A DNA stretch of 64,000 nt from Myotis daubentonii (GCF_963259705.1 NC_081844.1:109244965-109308964), one strand, 5' to 3'. Positions 1-10,588 are shown, counted from the first letter of the stretch. The notes: generated by a model not told the origin, from the letters alone. Numbers and translations are program-made.

Positions 1-30
1 CTCTACCCACTGAGCAAAACCAGCTAGGGT
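1..30 (-). mobile_element. VES SINE head, cut by the window edge
   Basis: The first 30 bases match the end of a minus-strand VES SINE head (CTACCCACTGAGC followed by AACCAGCTAGGG). The same motif closes every minus-strand VES copy in this window. The rest of the element lies outside the window. Confidence 0.75.
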
Positions 31-299
31 GCGTTCATGTAGTTTAAAAAGTCAGAGGACTTGAAGGGAAGAAAATTGTCAGGAGGAGGAGAATCCGCCA
101 GGCGACCAAGCAGAGCCGTGGGAGGGAGGGGCAGGTGAGGGCAGGTGCACCAGAAGCTGGGGAAGAGATGGCGGGCAGTGCTGGTGGGTGGAATTGGTGC
201 TTCTCCTGTGCATACAGGCATGGACCCCGCTTAACAGCCCCACGGGGTGGACATTATTGGCCCTTTAAAAAAATTTATTTTGTTAATTTTCACGCAAAG

Positions 300-739
300 A
301 TTTTTTTTCTTTGATTGATTTTTAAAAAATTTTTATTATTATTTTTAATATATTTTATTGATTTTTTTACAGAGAGGAAGGGAGAGGGATAGAGAGTTGG
401 AAACATTGATGAGAGAGAAACATCAATCAGCTGCCTCCTGCACGCCTCCCACTGGGGATGTGCCCGCAACCAAGGTACATGCCCTTGACTGGAATCGAAC
501 CCGGGACCCTTCAGTCCACAGGCCGACGCTCTATCCACCGAGCCAAACTGGTCAGGGGTCTTTGATTGATTTTTAGAGAGAAACATCGATGTGAAAGAAA
601 CATCAATTGGTTGCCTCCCATACACACCCCAACTGGGGATCGAACCTGCAACCTAGGTGTGTGCCCTGGCTTGGGATCGAACCCACAACCTTTCAGTCAG
701 GACGATGCTTCAACTGACTGGGCCACCCGGCCAGGGCTA
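300..739 (-). mobile_element. Older VES-related SINE split by a younger copy
   Basis: The body at 561-739 is a diverged minus-strand SINE (ATTGATTTTTAGAGAG tail, GGTTGCCTCC, GATCGAACC, ending CCCGGCCAGGGC). Its A-rich tail was interrupted by the younger SINE at 325-559, so the tail is present on both sides. The left boundary is uncertain. Confidence 0.8.
325..559 (-). mobile_element. VES SINE (young), inserted in an older SINE
   Basis: This is a complete tRNA-derived bat SINE in reverse orientation. It shows the A-rich tail as TTTAATATATTTTATTG, the CT-rich region as GAGAGGAAGGGAGAGGG, the central GCTGCCTCCTGCA block, and the tRNA-like head with the B-box complement GGAATCGAACCC and TATCCACCGAGCC. 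It is flanked by a perfect 16-nt target-site duplication at 309-324 and 560-575, which lies in the tail of an older SINE. Confidence 0.92.
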
Positions 740-815
740 TTGACGCATTTTGCAGATGAGGAAAGTGAGGCCGAGGGGGTTAATGAACTTACCCGGTGAC
801 ACAGCTGCTCTGCGG
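740..815 (-). repeat. MIR fragment
   Basis: The sequence has the MIR core in reverse (TTTTGCAGATGAGGAAAGTGAGGCC, then a TTAATGAACTTACCC-like stretch and GACACAGCTGC). This is an ancient tRNA-derived SINE shared by all mammals. The family was recognised by eye. Confidence 0.7.
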
Positions 816-1685
816 GCAGGTGGGAGCGTTTCCTGCCTCATGGACCGTTGAGCAGGGAGCAGGGTAACGCAGCACATGTGGTCACCTAGTGGCTTCGGGG
901 CCTGGGATGTGTCCTTGTGGCCGAGGTCTTCCCCAGGAGCAGGGCGTGTGCACGGCGTGAGTTACGTGGCTGGGAGGTCGCGGGGCTCGGGCAGACGGTT
1001 TTGTAGGCCGCCTGAGAACCTGACCTCCGCTCATAATGGCCTCTCTGTGCGCCGGCCGCTGAGAGCCACGTCTGATCGCGGTACTGCCTGTTCAGAACAA
1101 ACCCTGGTTCTTCCTAACCGCGCCAAGTGGCCCCGTTCCCCTGGCTCCCTGCCTGCGGGAGGCTGAGTGAGAGGAGCAGGTGGTGCCGCTATGCAGGCAG
1201 GAGGGCAGGAGGCAGGAAGGAGGGAAGGAGGTGTTCCAGCTCGGCACAGGCTGGTCCTACGCTTCCCAGCGGGCGTTCCTGTGGTGGCAGCTCCCAGGAT
1301 CCCAGGCCGCTGCCACCACTGTCCCCGCCAGTGAGGCCCATGAATTGGAGCCTGTGCCAGCCGGGCCGGGCAGGGAGCTGCCTCCGTGTAGCAGGGCTGC
1401 CCCTGTGGGGAGGCGGTGCGGGGCCGGCGTTGTGCTGGGGCCCGGCCGGCTCTGGGTGCAGGCGCTCCTTGGCGGTGAGCTCTACAAGTTGGACAGAGAA
1501 GGCACCCTCTTTCCTGGAACTGATTTGAGCCCTGCCGTTAGGAGGAGGGGGAGCGTTACCCTGAGTCACCCTATGCTGCCTGTGACCTGGAATCCGGGCA
1601 GAAGTGAGAGAGCCTTTTGGAGCCAGAGCCTGGGGGTGCTGGGGGCCTGAGCTGGCTGGGCAGATGAGGCGGGAGACCTGAGCCC

Positions 1686-1895
1686 TTTTTTTAAAAAATA
1701 TGTTTTTTTATTTCAGAGAGGAAGAGAGAGAGAAACATCAGTGATGAGAGAGAATCATTGATTGGCTGCCTCTTGTACACCACCATACTGGGAATCAAGC
1801 CCACAACCCAGGCATGTGCCCTTGACCGGAATCGAACCTGGGACCTTCCAGTCCCCAGTCCAACTCTCGATCCACTGAGCCAAACCGGCTAGGGC
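1686..1895 (-). mobile_element. VES SINE
   Basis: Reverse-oriented VES SINE: T-rich tail, CAGAGAGGAAGAGAG, GGCTGCCTCTTG, GACCGGAATCGAACC and the head end GAGCCAAACCGGCTAGGGC. It is moderately diverged. A short AGCCCT repeat at 1681 and 1899 may be its target-site duplication. Confidence 0.88.
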
Positions 1896-3632
1896 CCAAG
1901 CCCTGTCTGCCACAGAGCCTCAGGGATCTCACCACCTCCAAGAGGGGTTCGAGGCCAGAGCCTTACTGGTTGGGAGGTTGAGCATGGCTGGGAGGGAGAA
2001 GGGCCACAGGCCCCCCCAGGCAAGGCCAATCACTGGGGTACTTTGTCCTCTTCCCTCCCTAACACGGACCTCCTCTGTCAGCCCACCCAGGGACGGTCTG
2101 GCCATGCCAGCCCCCGCCCCAATAGCTGGAGTGGGTAGGACCTCCCTCCATCCTGCCCTGAGCACCTGTGGCAGGTGCTGCCTTCAGGGCGGGACAGCCT
2201 GCAGGTGGCTGGCTCGTTGGGAACACAGTTTACAGTGTGCGTGTCCCCAGCCCGCGCCCTCGCTCTGCTGCTTGGCCTGTTGCCCAGGAGGTGGGAACCG
2301 AGGCTTGGGCGGGTAGCGCAGACCTGCATCGCCACCTAGTGACGAGGCGCAGGCTGGCAGGTGACTGCGGCCCGGCAGTCCCGGTTCTGGAAGGTTGGCC
2401 CCTTCATGTTCCCACTCTCAGGTCTGCAGAGATGCTTACCTTTGGGGTTTTTCAAAATTTGTGTTTAAAAGAACCAAATAGCGTGTCCAGGCTTTCTCTT
2501 GAAAACTCACGGCCGTAGTGAGGACGCTTGCTCGCGCTCTGGGCTCCGTGGGCCCAGGTCACCGCCTTGTCCTTTGTTGTGTGAGTTGGCATCTCCGAGG
2601 TGCTGCTCTCCACTCCTGACTCTGAATTCCCGGTTTTTCCAGGATGAGACTCATCCCCGGAGTCCAGGGACAGGCGTGTGCTCTCCCTGCTGTCCGTGCC
2701 CGCAGCCCTGCTGGGCCTCCCTCCTGCACACCCCGAGTGTGGGCGGGAGGGGGCGCTGGCTTTACACAGTCGCACCCCCAGGAGGATGGGCGTCCCCCAC
2801 ACCAGTGTCAGCAGTTCCACGTTAATGACAGCGCCGACCCAGCCTCATTTGGCATTCTTGTGCCTGGCGGCTCCCAGACGGCGGCTGGATAGACGTCCTC
2901 GCTGCAGGAGCTCCTGTGGGAGGCGCGTCCGGGGGACCGGGTCTGCACTTGTTCTCACAGACCTGACTTAAAACCCCTTCCCTCACCCTGTGGCCAGTGT
3001 CCCAGCCTCAGGGCGATGGAGACTGCAGGGCAAGGCCTGGGTTTGGGTTGGGGACTGAGGGGCACCTGTTGACTGCGCCCCCCGCTTTCCTGCGTCCTGG
3101 TTGGGTCAGCCTCTCACTGTCGCTCTCCGCATCCACCTGGGGACTTGGCCTGGACTGGGGTGGGGTGGGGATTTCCTGCTCATCCTGAAGCTCCTCTCCT
3201 ACGGTGAGTGCCCAGCTGCAGGCCGCCTTTCCGGCGTGTCCCGGACGGCACCGGCCCGGCCTCCACTGATGCTGAGAAGCAGGCCTGCGTGTGGCGTGCA
3301 GATGGCAGTCTTGCCTGGGCCACTTGGAGCGTCTGCTCCACGGGCAGGGCCGTGGCCCAGAGAGAGACGGCCCCAGGTCTGGCTGTTTTTACAGCGAGCG
3401 CTGTGCACGGTGCCTGGCCTTGGTGGGGGTGGCTGGCTGGACTTGCTCGGCTGGCCCCGGCCACTCAGAACATCGAGGGACCAGAAGTGTCACCCCGGCC
3501 TGTGCCTGTGTCAGGGTCTGCTGCTTGCTGGGGAGACTGGGTCCCTACTGTGCCTGGGGGGCCTAGACTGGGAGGCCCTGCTCACAGCAGCCTGCGCGGG
3601 CCTCCCGCCGACTCACGCCCTCTCCCCCACAG

Positions 3633-3851
3633 GCTGGAGCAGCCCTACTTCAGCGCCAACACGCAGTTCTTCCAGGCGCTGAGCCAGTGCTCGGCCCTGC
3701 AGCGCCTGTGCCTGGTGTCCCGCAGCGGCACCCTGCAGCCTGAGGCCGTGCTGGCCTTCATGGCCCGCTGCCTGCACGTCGTCGTGTGCCACATGTTCAC
3801 CGGGGAGTCCCTGGCCACCTGCAAGAGCCTGCAGCAGACCCTCCTCCGGAG
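3633..3851 (+). CDS. FBXL18: FBXL18, penultimate coding exon
   Basis: FBXL18 is an F-box and leucine-rich-repeat protein, a substrate receptor of SKP1-CUL1-F-box ubiquitin ligases. This exon encodes 72 complete residues of the C-terminal part (beginning LEQPYFSANTQFFQ, with SQCSALQRLCLVSR and MARCLHVVVCHMFTGES further on). It does not contain the F-box. The acceptor is TCTCCCCCACAG and the donor is GGAG|GTGAGT. The exon starts in phase 2 (one base completes a codon at 3633) and ends in phase 2 (AG at 3850-3851). The AG plus the first T of the exon at 10432 makes a serine, so the spliced reading frame continues cleanly into the terminal exon. The frame is open through the exon, and the GC-rich third positions are typical of this locus. 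Identification rests on recognition of the protein and on the neighbouring TNRC18. An alternative F-box-LRR paralogue is unlikely given the match of the last exon. Confidence 0.9.
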
Positions 3852-5559
3852 GTGAGTGGGCGCGGGCGGGGGCTGCGGGTGCAGGAGGCCTGGCGGCAGC
3901 GCCATCCCAGCACCCGTCCCGGGGAGTCCTGGTTGCTGTTGCCTCAGGCTTCACTGAGTGAGCGCCCCACAGGCACTTCCAGGAATTAGAACCCCCGGGC
4001 AGTGATGGTGGGAACGGGCTGGTTTCCGTCCACAGCAGGCCCTCCTCTCCCTGGGTGAGCTCTCCCTCAGCCCTGGCCAACATGTTCTCACCTCCCAGCT
4101 TCCCTCCTGTGTCCCATGGTGCCATCAAACAGGCGGGCGACGCCGTTCAGCCCGTCCCCCTCGGGCTCAGCATTGCCTCGTTTCCCCACTGGTCCTGTCC
4201 CAGGATTCCACACACAGCCCCCTCGGCTCAGCGGGCTCAGCGGTCTCGTTGCTTCCGTCCGCCCTGTCTTCCATGACCTTGACACTTGTGAAGGGTGCTG
4301 GTGGAACGCCCATCCGTTTGGTTTGTCTGATGTCTGTTGGCCAGAAAAGCACAGTGGCGATGCTGCGTCCTCCTCTCTAGCAGCTCAGGGACACGGTGTC
4401 CTCGTGCCTGTCCTGCTAGGTTGGCCTTGGTCGCCTGGTGAAGGCGGGGCTGCGGGTGTCCCTGCTGTGAAGCCCTGCTGCTCCCTTTCTCATTAAGAAC
4501 CGTCCTGTGCGGAGACACGGGGCGTCTCCGATGCCCGGCTCTGAGCCGCCGCCAGCTCTCGCGCCCGCAGGTCTGACACAGGCGACACTTGGCGTCGGCC
4601 CAGTGGTGGGCTGCTTCCTTCGTCCCTTCTGCGTTTGGCCGGGAGAGCTCTGCTGTGAGAAAGGCCCTGCTCCCGTTTCTTACTCGGTCACTGCAGACGT
4701 TCAGGCGTTTTCCTCTGGTGTCTCCCCGCCCCAGCCCCGGAATCGGCCATCTTGGCAGGAAACCTGGTCCTGTGTGGGGAGAGGCATGTAGAGCCGAGAT
4801 GGGGCCTTAGGTGTGCTCATTGCCCCTCTCCGGGGCGGAGTAGGAGGTTGATCGGGGTGCCACACGCCTGTGTTTATTCCGTATCACCCTGGTGCGTGTA
4901 CATTGAAAACGAGCTCCTACGACAGCTCCGCTTCCAGCCCAGCGTCACAGCCCCTCCTAGTCTGCCCCTCCCCTGTGACTCCTCCAGCGCCAGCAGCCTG
5001 GCCCCGTCCAGTGTCTGTGATTTATCCGGTCCGCGGACACGAGAGGCAGTTTTGGGATCGCTAACCCACTGCATCGTGAGAGACAAACCCGAGGGGAATA
5101 CTGTGCCGCTCTCCGTCTTAGCCTCACGGTGTCCGGTCAGAACGCTGCTTTCCCGGGGTTGTGCCTCACCTCCGCCTCCTCCCTCGTGGTCCCGCCACTC
5201 ACCTGCGTGCGTCGGGCCTGCTTCCCCAGGAGCACTCCGCCTTCCAGTCCCCCACGTCCTGTTGGGTTTATTTCTGTGTGTGTGTTCTTGGTGTGCGCAG
5301 TCTCCTGTGTTTCTGAGTCAGCTCTGAAAGGGGTGCTTGGTAAAAAAAATAAGAATAAAATTAAAAGGGGCGCTTGGAGAAGTCTTCCTCCAGAGCCGCA
5401 GCCTCCTTGATCCTCCTGTACGTGCTGTGCGCAGAGGAGCACGCAGCCCTTTCTCCGACCTGCTTCTCCGTGCGCTTTGCTTTCCCACTTCATAGTGTAT
5501 CTCGGGCACCGCTCCTAGGCCATACCGCGCGCTCTTCCTCTTACAGCTCTGCCTTCTTT

Positions 5560-5774
5560 TTAAAACACTCTTTTGTTTGACTTCAGAGAGGAAGAGAGAG
5601 AGTTTCAGTGATGTTTCACTGATGAGAGAGAACCGTGGATCAGCTGCCTCCTGCACACCACATACCCCACTGGGATGGAGCCCGCAGTCCGGACATGTGC
5701 CCTGTCTGGAAGTCGAACTGTGACCTCCTGGTTCATTGGTCAATGCTTAACCCCTGAGCCACGTCGGCCGAGCC
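5560..5774 (-). mobile_element. VES SINE, diverged
   Basis: Reverse SINE with CAGAGAGGAAGAGAGAGAG, GCTGCCTCCTGCACACC and GACCTCCTGGTTCATTGGTCAATGCTTAA. This alternative head type (GACCTCCTGGTTCA) marks a second subfamily that recurs at 16100, 54250 and 55620. It ends GAGCCACGTCGGCCGAGCC. Confidence 0.82.
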
Positions 5775-5775
5775 T

Positions 5776-6060
5776 TTTTTTTTTTTTTTTTTTTTTTACT
5801 GTGGTAAAATGTATGTAAGAAAATGTAGCATTTGAACTGTTTTAAGAGCCCAGCTCAGTGGTAATCAGCACATTCCCACTGCTGTGCGTCCATCGCAGAG
5901 TCTTCTCATCTTCCCACGCTGAGGCTCTCCCATCAAACGCCACCACCCCTCCCACCCCCCGCCCAGCCCCAGAGCCTCTGTCCCGCTTCTGCTTCTGTGA
6001 GTTGGTGCAGAGAACTTGGAACTCTGAATTTCTCGTGTCACTTCTTTTTGTTTAGAGGTA
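5776..6060 (-). mobile_element. Ancient L1 3'-end fragment
   Basis: A poly-T run (5777-5799) is followed by ACTGTGGTAAAATGTATGTAAGAAAA, then CATTCCCACTGCTGTGCGTCCATC and CTTCCCACGCTGAGGCTCTCCCATC. This is the reverse complement of the familiar 3' region of old mammalian L1 elements. It is diverged and non-coding. Confidence 0.65.
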
Positions 6061-6120
6061 GTAGCAGTGGTTACTGGGATGGTTGTGGGCAAGGGCAGCA
6101 GATTTAAAAACAACTGTCCT

Positions 6121-6432
6121 GCCCTGGCTGGTTTGGCTCAGGGGACAGAGTGTCGGCCTGGGGACTGAAGGGTCCCAGGTTCGATTCCGGTCAACGGCAC
6201 ATGCCCGTGTTGCCAGCTCAATCCCAGTAGGGGGGTGTGCAGGAGGCAGCCGATCAGTGATTCTCTCTCATCATTGACGTTTCCATCTCCCCCCCACTCT
6301 GAAATCAATCTATAATAATAAAAGTGTAATATGCAAATCGACAGAAAAGCAGAAAAACCAGCTTCAGCCAGGACTGCGAGGGCTACTCTCCCATGAGTTC
6401 CGTGCATCGGCCTCTAGTAAAAATATATTTAA
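6121..6432 (+). mobile_element. VES SINE interrupted by a Helitron
   Basis: Forward VES SINE. The head begins GCCCTGGCTGGTTTGGCTCAG and has the B box GGTTCGATTCC, GTGCAGGAGGCAGCCGATCA and the tail GAAATCAA. The expected tail continuation TAAAAATATATTTAAA is displaced to 6418-6433 by the 109-bp Helitron at 6309-6417. Removing that insert restores a normal SINE tail. Confidence 0.9.
6309..6417 (+). mobile_element. Non-autonomous HeliBat-type Helitron, 109 bp
   Basis: The element begins TCTATAATAATAAAAG, continues with TAATATGCAAATCGAC and ends GTGCATCGGCCTCTAG. These are the known 5' TC and 3' CTAG ends of bat Helitrons. A degenerate hairpin (6392-6404, CATGAG/CCGTG type) sits about 12 bp before the 3' end. 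It lies between A (6308) and T (6418) with no target-site duplication, as expected of rolling-circle transposition. It carries no Rep/Hel gene and would depend on a helper in trans. It is shorter than typical family members and may be internally deleted. Confidence 0.88.
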
Positions 6433-7046
6433 ACAACAACAGCAACAAAACAACTGTCCTCCTGGGGCTGCGTCTCCCCCAGGCCTCTGTGAGGCCCTTA
6501 CCTGCTGCACCTGCACCAGGGCCCCGTTCCCCTGGGAGGCGGCCCCCCCCGGAGCTGCGCCGGGCTTCAGTGAGCACCCAGAATCGGGAGGCCGAGTGCG
6601 CTTCCTGGAGAGGAGCTGCGGGAGCAGAGCTTGTCTCCGCTCCTGAGGAAATGCCCCCGCGCCCCCGGGGGAGGGCTGAGGGTGGGTACCCTCATTTCCG
6701 TGTCAACGTGGCACTTCCTCCTCCAGCTCTTTGTCCCCGCTGGTGGGGAGGGACTGGGAGGAGGCCCAGCTGCTCTCAGAATCCCAGGGAGCCTCAGCCG
6801 GGGCCTGGCCGGCGGGCGGCTACACTAGGCCTGTTTTCCTGGCGGTTTGCTGCTAAATTGCCCAGGAGAAACCCGGCGAAGGTCCCCCCTCCCTGGCTGT
6901 AAGCTGGGTGTTGATGATAATTCTGAAAGTGTAGACTGTGCGTCAAGCTATTTTTAAGGGAAGGCTCCCACGGTTCCACCAAGCGGAGGGCCCGTGGCCT
7001 GCGGACAGCAATGGGCTCTCATGCGGTTTTCATCGTCTGATTTTTT

Positions 7047-7287
7047 TTTTTTAAAGTCTTTTTTTTTTTTTTTAAATTTTTTTTTTATTGATTTTTTACA
7101 GAGAGGAAGGGAGAGAGATAGAGAGTTAGAAACATCGATGAGAGAGAAACATCGATCAGCTGCCTCCTGCACATCCCCCACTGGGGAAGTGCGCGCAACC
7201 CAGGTACATGCCCTTGACCGGAATCGAACCTGGGACCTTTCAGTCCGCAGGCAGACGCTCTATCCACCGAGCCAAACCGGTTTCGGC
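7047..7287 (-). mobile_element. VES SINE (young)
   Basis: Full-length reverse VES SINE with tail TTTTTATTGATTTTTTACAG, GATAGAGAGTTAGAAACATCG, the B-box complement GGAATCGAACC and the head end GAGCCAAACCGGTTTCGGC. A 14-nt target-site duplication (TCGTCTGATTTTTT) lies at 7033-7046 and 7288-7301. Confidence 0.93.
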
Positions 7288-7666
7288 TCGTCTGATTTTT
7301 TGATTTAACGCTACGTCATGGGTTTTTTGTGTCAATCAGTAAAGCTCCAGTTGACCTTTCTAAATGCCATTTGGCATCCATCCTGCGGGGGACCTGCAGG
7401 CCCACCTGCACTTTCAGGCCTGGGCCCCTGCCCCCTGCCCTGAGGCCTTGGCTGCAGCGCAGGGAGGTGCCCGCTGCTGTCCTGCGAGTGCCAGCAGGTG
7501 GCGCCCTGGCTCACGGGAACCAGAGTTTCAGGCCTGCCTGCTCCCTGCCTGCCGGCCACCAAGCAGAGCGAGAGCAGGAAAAGCTAGAGGCTGGAAGGCA
7601 CGGAGGGTGCCGCCCCCCTAGGCAGCAACCCGCTGCATTCTGGGAGTTCAAGGCTGGCTGTGGGAT

Positions 7667-8168
7667 CCTTTTTTTTTTTTTAAATCCCCACCTGAGAATA
7701 TTTTTCATTGATTTTTATTTTTATTTTTAAAATATATTTTATTGATTTCTTACAGAGAGGAAGGGAGAGGGATAGAGAGTTAGAAACATCGATCAGCTGC
7801 CTCCTGCACACTCCCCACCGGGTATGTGCCTACAACCAAGGTACTACATGTCCTTGACCGGAATCAAACCTGGGACCCTTGAGTCTGCAGGCCGATGCTC
7901 TATCCATTGAGCCAAACCGGTCAGGGCTTCCATTGATTTTTAGAGCAAGTGGAAGGTGGGGAGGAGGAGGTGAGAGGGAGGAAAGGAGAGAGAGGGAGGG
8001 AGAGAAACATTGATGTGAGAGAGACACCAATTGGTTGCCGCCAACACCCTTACCTGGGCTGGGAATCGAGCCTGCAACTGAGATACATGCCCTTGACTGG
8101 GACCCACACTTGTGACCCTTTGGTCTGTGGGCCAACGTTCGAATCACTGAGCCAAGCCAGCTGGGACA
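7667..8168 (-). mobile_element. Older bat SINE interrupted by a younger VES SINE
   Basis: The body at 7931-8166 is a reverse SINE of the ATTGATGTGAGAGAGACACCAATTGG type, ending CCAAGCCAGCTGGGAC. Its T-rich tail is interrupted by the copy at 7718-7930. The whole composite is flanked by the 11-nt repeat GGCTGTGGGAT (7656-7666 and 8169-8179), which is the target duplication of the older insertion. Confidence 0.85.
7718..7930 (-). mobile_element. VES SINE (young) nested in an older SINE
   Basis: Reverse VES SINE (AAAATATATTTTATTGATTTCTTACAG, GATCAGCTGCCTCCTGC, GACCGGAATCAAACC, GAGCCAAACCGGTCAGGGC). Its 12-nt duplication CATTGATTTTTA (7706-7717 and 7931-7942) comes from the tail of the host SINE. 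Confidence 0.9.
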
Positions 8169-9256
8169 GGCTGTGGGATTCTTGGCCACCGTCCACCTCA
8201 GAGCTTCTCGAGCTTCGTTGTTACAGCGAATGCCTTGCCGAACATTTCCTATTGCCTTGGCTTTTCCATAAGACCTTTATTTGGGGGAAAGCGGCTGTCA
8301 ACTTTACTTTCGCTTCTCTCAGGCTCTCCTGAGGGACGGCCTTTCTGCCGGTCAACCATGACCCCTGGGTGACCTCCCTGGGTCTCCCCTTGCCCCTCCT
8401 CTGTCCCGTCTTGCTGCCTCGCCCCCTGTGGGAGCAGGCGGCCGAGCTCCGGGTGTTGGTTTCAGAATCAGAGGGCAGACCCTGTGCCTCTTCGTGCTGG
8501 GTCTGTAGGCTTTGCTTCTGGTCCCTAAGTGACAGCCCTGGGGGCACAGCCCAGAGCAGCCGAGGGTGAGGCTGGGCCTGGGGGCGCGCCAGGAGGCCTG
8601 GGGGGGTCACTGTCAGCTCCCAGGTGATTCCAGGCCAGAGGCCGTTAGAGATGCGATTAGCCCCATCGGGGATCAGCTCCCGAGTCCCCAGCAGTGACCA
8701 GCCCAGCTTCTAATGAGTTTTTTATCTCATGGAATCTGTTTACTTAAACCTCAGACGACATTTGAGTCACACAAAAGCACAATTGAACACGTACGTGAGT
8801 TACACAGCAGAGTCCACAGAGCACATGGCCCGCACCCGCCCGGCCTGGCCAGAGCCGCGCCCCCCTCCCAGGGAGCCCCAGCCCCGCACTGGGAAGGGAG
8901 CGACTTCTTCCTCTGCGTTTGCGTCTTCCTCGCTGTCTTGTCACTGACTAGGCCTCACTCTGCAAAGCCCGCCCCTGAGTGGGACAGGAGGAGGCCTGGG
9001 CGTTCGCTGGGTCTGGCCCAGCCCAGGCTCATCCAGGTGCCAACTGAAGGGATAGCCTTCGGAGGGAAGTGTCTTCCATCCGGGGGTGGCACCTCCACCC
9101 AGTGCCCTTCTGCACAGTCCCGAGTGCCTCTGGCCACCTGGGCAGCTGCAGCCCAGAGCCGCCGGCCTGGAGGAGGGGCTGCAGCCACTGCCTTCCTGGC
9201 TTTTGCTGAGAAATCCATCCCATCCCCTTCAGCACACTGACAGCCCCTCACAGCCC

Positions 9257-9257
<1 letters not shown>

Positions 9258-9287
<30 letters not shown>

Positions 9288-9289
9288 CA
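9258..9289 (+). repeat. (TG)n microsatellite
   Basis: About 15 uninterrupted TG units lie within the last FBXL18 intron. This is a likely polymorphic simple repeat with no coding role. Confidence 0.95.
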
Positions 9290-10431
9290 CAGGGGCCTTA
9301 GCTCCAGGTCCCACTTCGGAGCATATTCCCTTTCAAGTGTGGCCAGGGGTGCGGCGGCTGCAGGCAAGGACGTGCCGCGGGTTCACGGCCACACAGCGCT
9401 GCCTCATGCAGAACAGCGTGCGCAGGGCTGGGAGGCACTTCCTCAGCGTCTTTATTGCCCAAACATCAAGTTTTATGAGTCTTTCCGGGCATCGACTTTA
9501 CACGGTCGTTAACCCAGTGCTGGGGCCTGCGGGGGCTGGGACGGGTTCCTCCTTCTGTGGAGCAGGCACCGGTGGGGGCCTTGCTTGTTGGGCAAATGCC
9601 CAGGTTCCCTTTGTGTGTCTCGTCCCGCCTCTTGCCGCCTGAGACCTGAGGTTCTGGGTGTCTTTTCTCACTCCTGGGGGTCCACGGCGTCCCCCCTTCT
9701 CCTTGAGCTCCAAGGGGCACTTGGTTTTGTCTCTGGGCAGTTGCACGTGGCTGATCCCAGTCTGAGGGGGGCCGGGGGGCACTCTGCTTGGACCGGCTGA
9801 GGGCCTGTGACCTGGGCGTCACTTTCCCAAGCCTGCTTCTCACTGCGCGGGCCACGCGGAGGGCCACACGGAGTGTCTGCTGGCATTTAGCACAGTGCCC
9901 GGCCTGCCAAGGCCCCTCGGACACGGCACGCTCGACTCTGTCCCCTGCAGGGAGGGGACCCGGGGTGCAGTGCAGGGAGGGATGTGACAGCTGCTGGCCC
10001 CCAGCGGCTGCCTTGTTTCCTGTCCTGGAAGATTTGCTGCCTCACCTGCCTTCGGAGTTTGTACCCCTCCAGGGTGGGGTTTTGGCCCTTGTCCCTCTCC
10101 AGCCCCTGCAGGTGCGTCACTCCCCCGAGTGGGACACCCGCCTCCCTCTGCCCAGGAAAGCAGGGGCTGTCCCACAGGCTGGCCTCTGGGCCTCCATTCC
10201 TCTGCCTGACCCAGGGGGCGCCGCACGCAGCGTGACCACCTCCCGCGAGGCCAGGCTCCCCCTGCCCGCCCTGCCCCTCGGGCCTCTCCTCCAGCCCCCG
10301 CGGGAAGGGCTGAGGCCCATCTCTGCATCACCCGGGAGTGGGAGAGTCAGGTGGATGCACGGAGCCCACGGCCCGCGGCGGCTGCCTCCCGAGGGCCTCG
10401 CGGCCCTGCTCACACCTTGCTTCTGGTTCAG

Positions 10432-10588
10432 TTTCCAGGCCGAGCGGCCCGCGCTGAACGTCGTCATCTTCCCCCTGCTGCACGAGGGCCTGACTGACGT
10501 CATCCGGGACGTCCCCATGGTGCACCTGGACGAGATCACCTTGTTTAAGAGCCGAGTGGCCGAGGAGCCGCCCAACCTGTGGTGGTGA
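10432..10588 (+). CDS. FBXL18: FBXL18, terminal coding exon with stop
   Basis: The exon opens at 10432 after the acceptor TTCTGGTTCAG. The T completes a serine codon split with AG at 3850-3851. It then encodes 51 residues beginning FQAERPALNVVIFPLLHEGL and ending RVAEEPPNLWW, followed by TGA at 10586-10588. This is the C-terminus I associate with mammalian FBXL18, including the tandem tryptophan end. A competing acceptor AG at 10437-10438 would break the phase set by the upstream exon, so 10432 is preferred. There is no frameshift and no premature stop. This segment lies C-terminal to the LRR region and its specific role is not evident from sequence. Confidence is high for the gene and high for the splice phase. 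Confidence 0.93.

Larger units (their letters stand above)
1..3632 (+). other. FBXL18: FBXL18 intron (3' part), upstream of the penultimate exon
   Basis: This is the intron that ends at the acceptor CCCCCACAG (AG at 3631-3632). It holds several VES-type SINEs and a MIR remnant, annotated separately. Between 816 and 1685 and between 1896 and 3600 I see GC-rich unique sequence with no exon, repeat or motif I can support. Open frames there are short, overlap on both strands and look like chance frames in GC-rich DNA. Confidence 0.75.
3852..10431 (+). other. FBXL18: FBXL18 last intron
   Basis: The intron starts GTGAGT at 3852 and ends with AG at 10430-10431 (TTCTGGTTCAG). It contains VES SINEs, an L1 remnant, a Helitron and a (TG)n tract, all listed separately. 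In 3852-5557, 6433-7032 and 8180-9257 I see only GC-rich unique sequence. No further exon could be supported. Confidence 0.85.

Noticed and set aside
6121..6200. tRNA gene candidates at the many GGTTCGATTCC boxes
   Set aside because: These are the A/B-box heads of VES SINEs, followed by the SINE body and an A-rich tail. No cloverleaf with intact stems was found.
10439..10588. Alternative acceptor at 10437-10438 for the last FBXL18 exon
   Set aside because: It would place the exon out of phase with the donor at 3851. The acceptor at 10431 keeps the frame.
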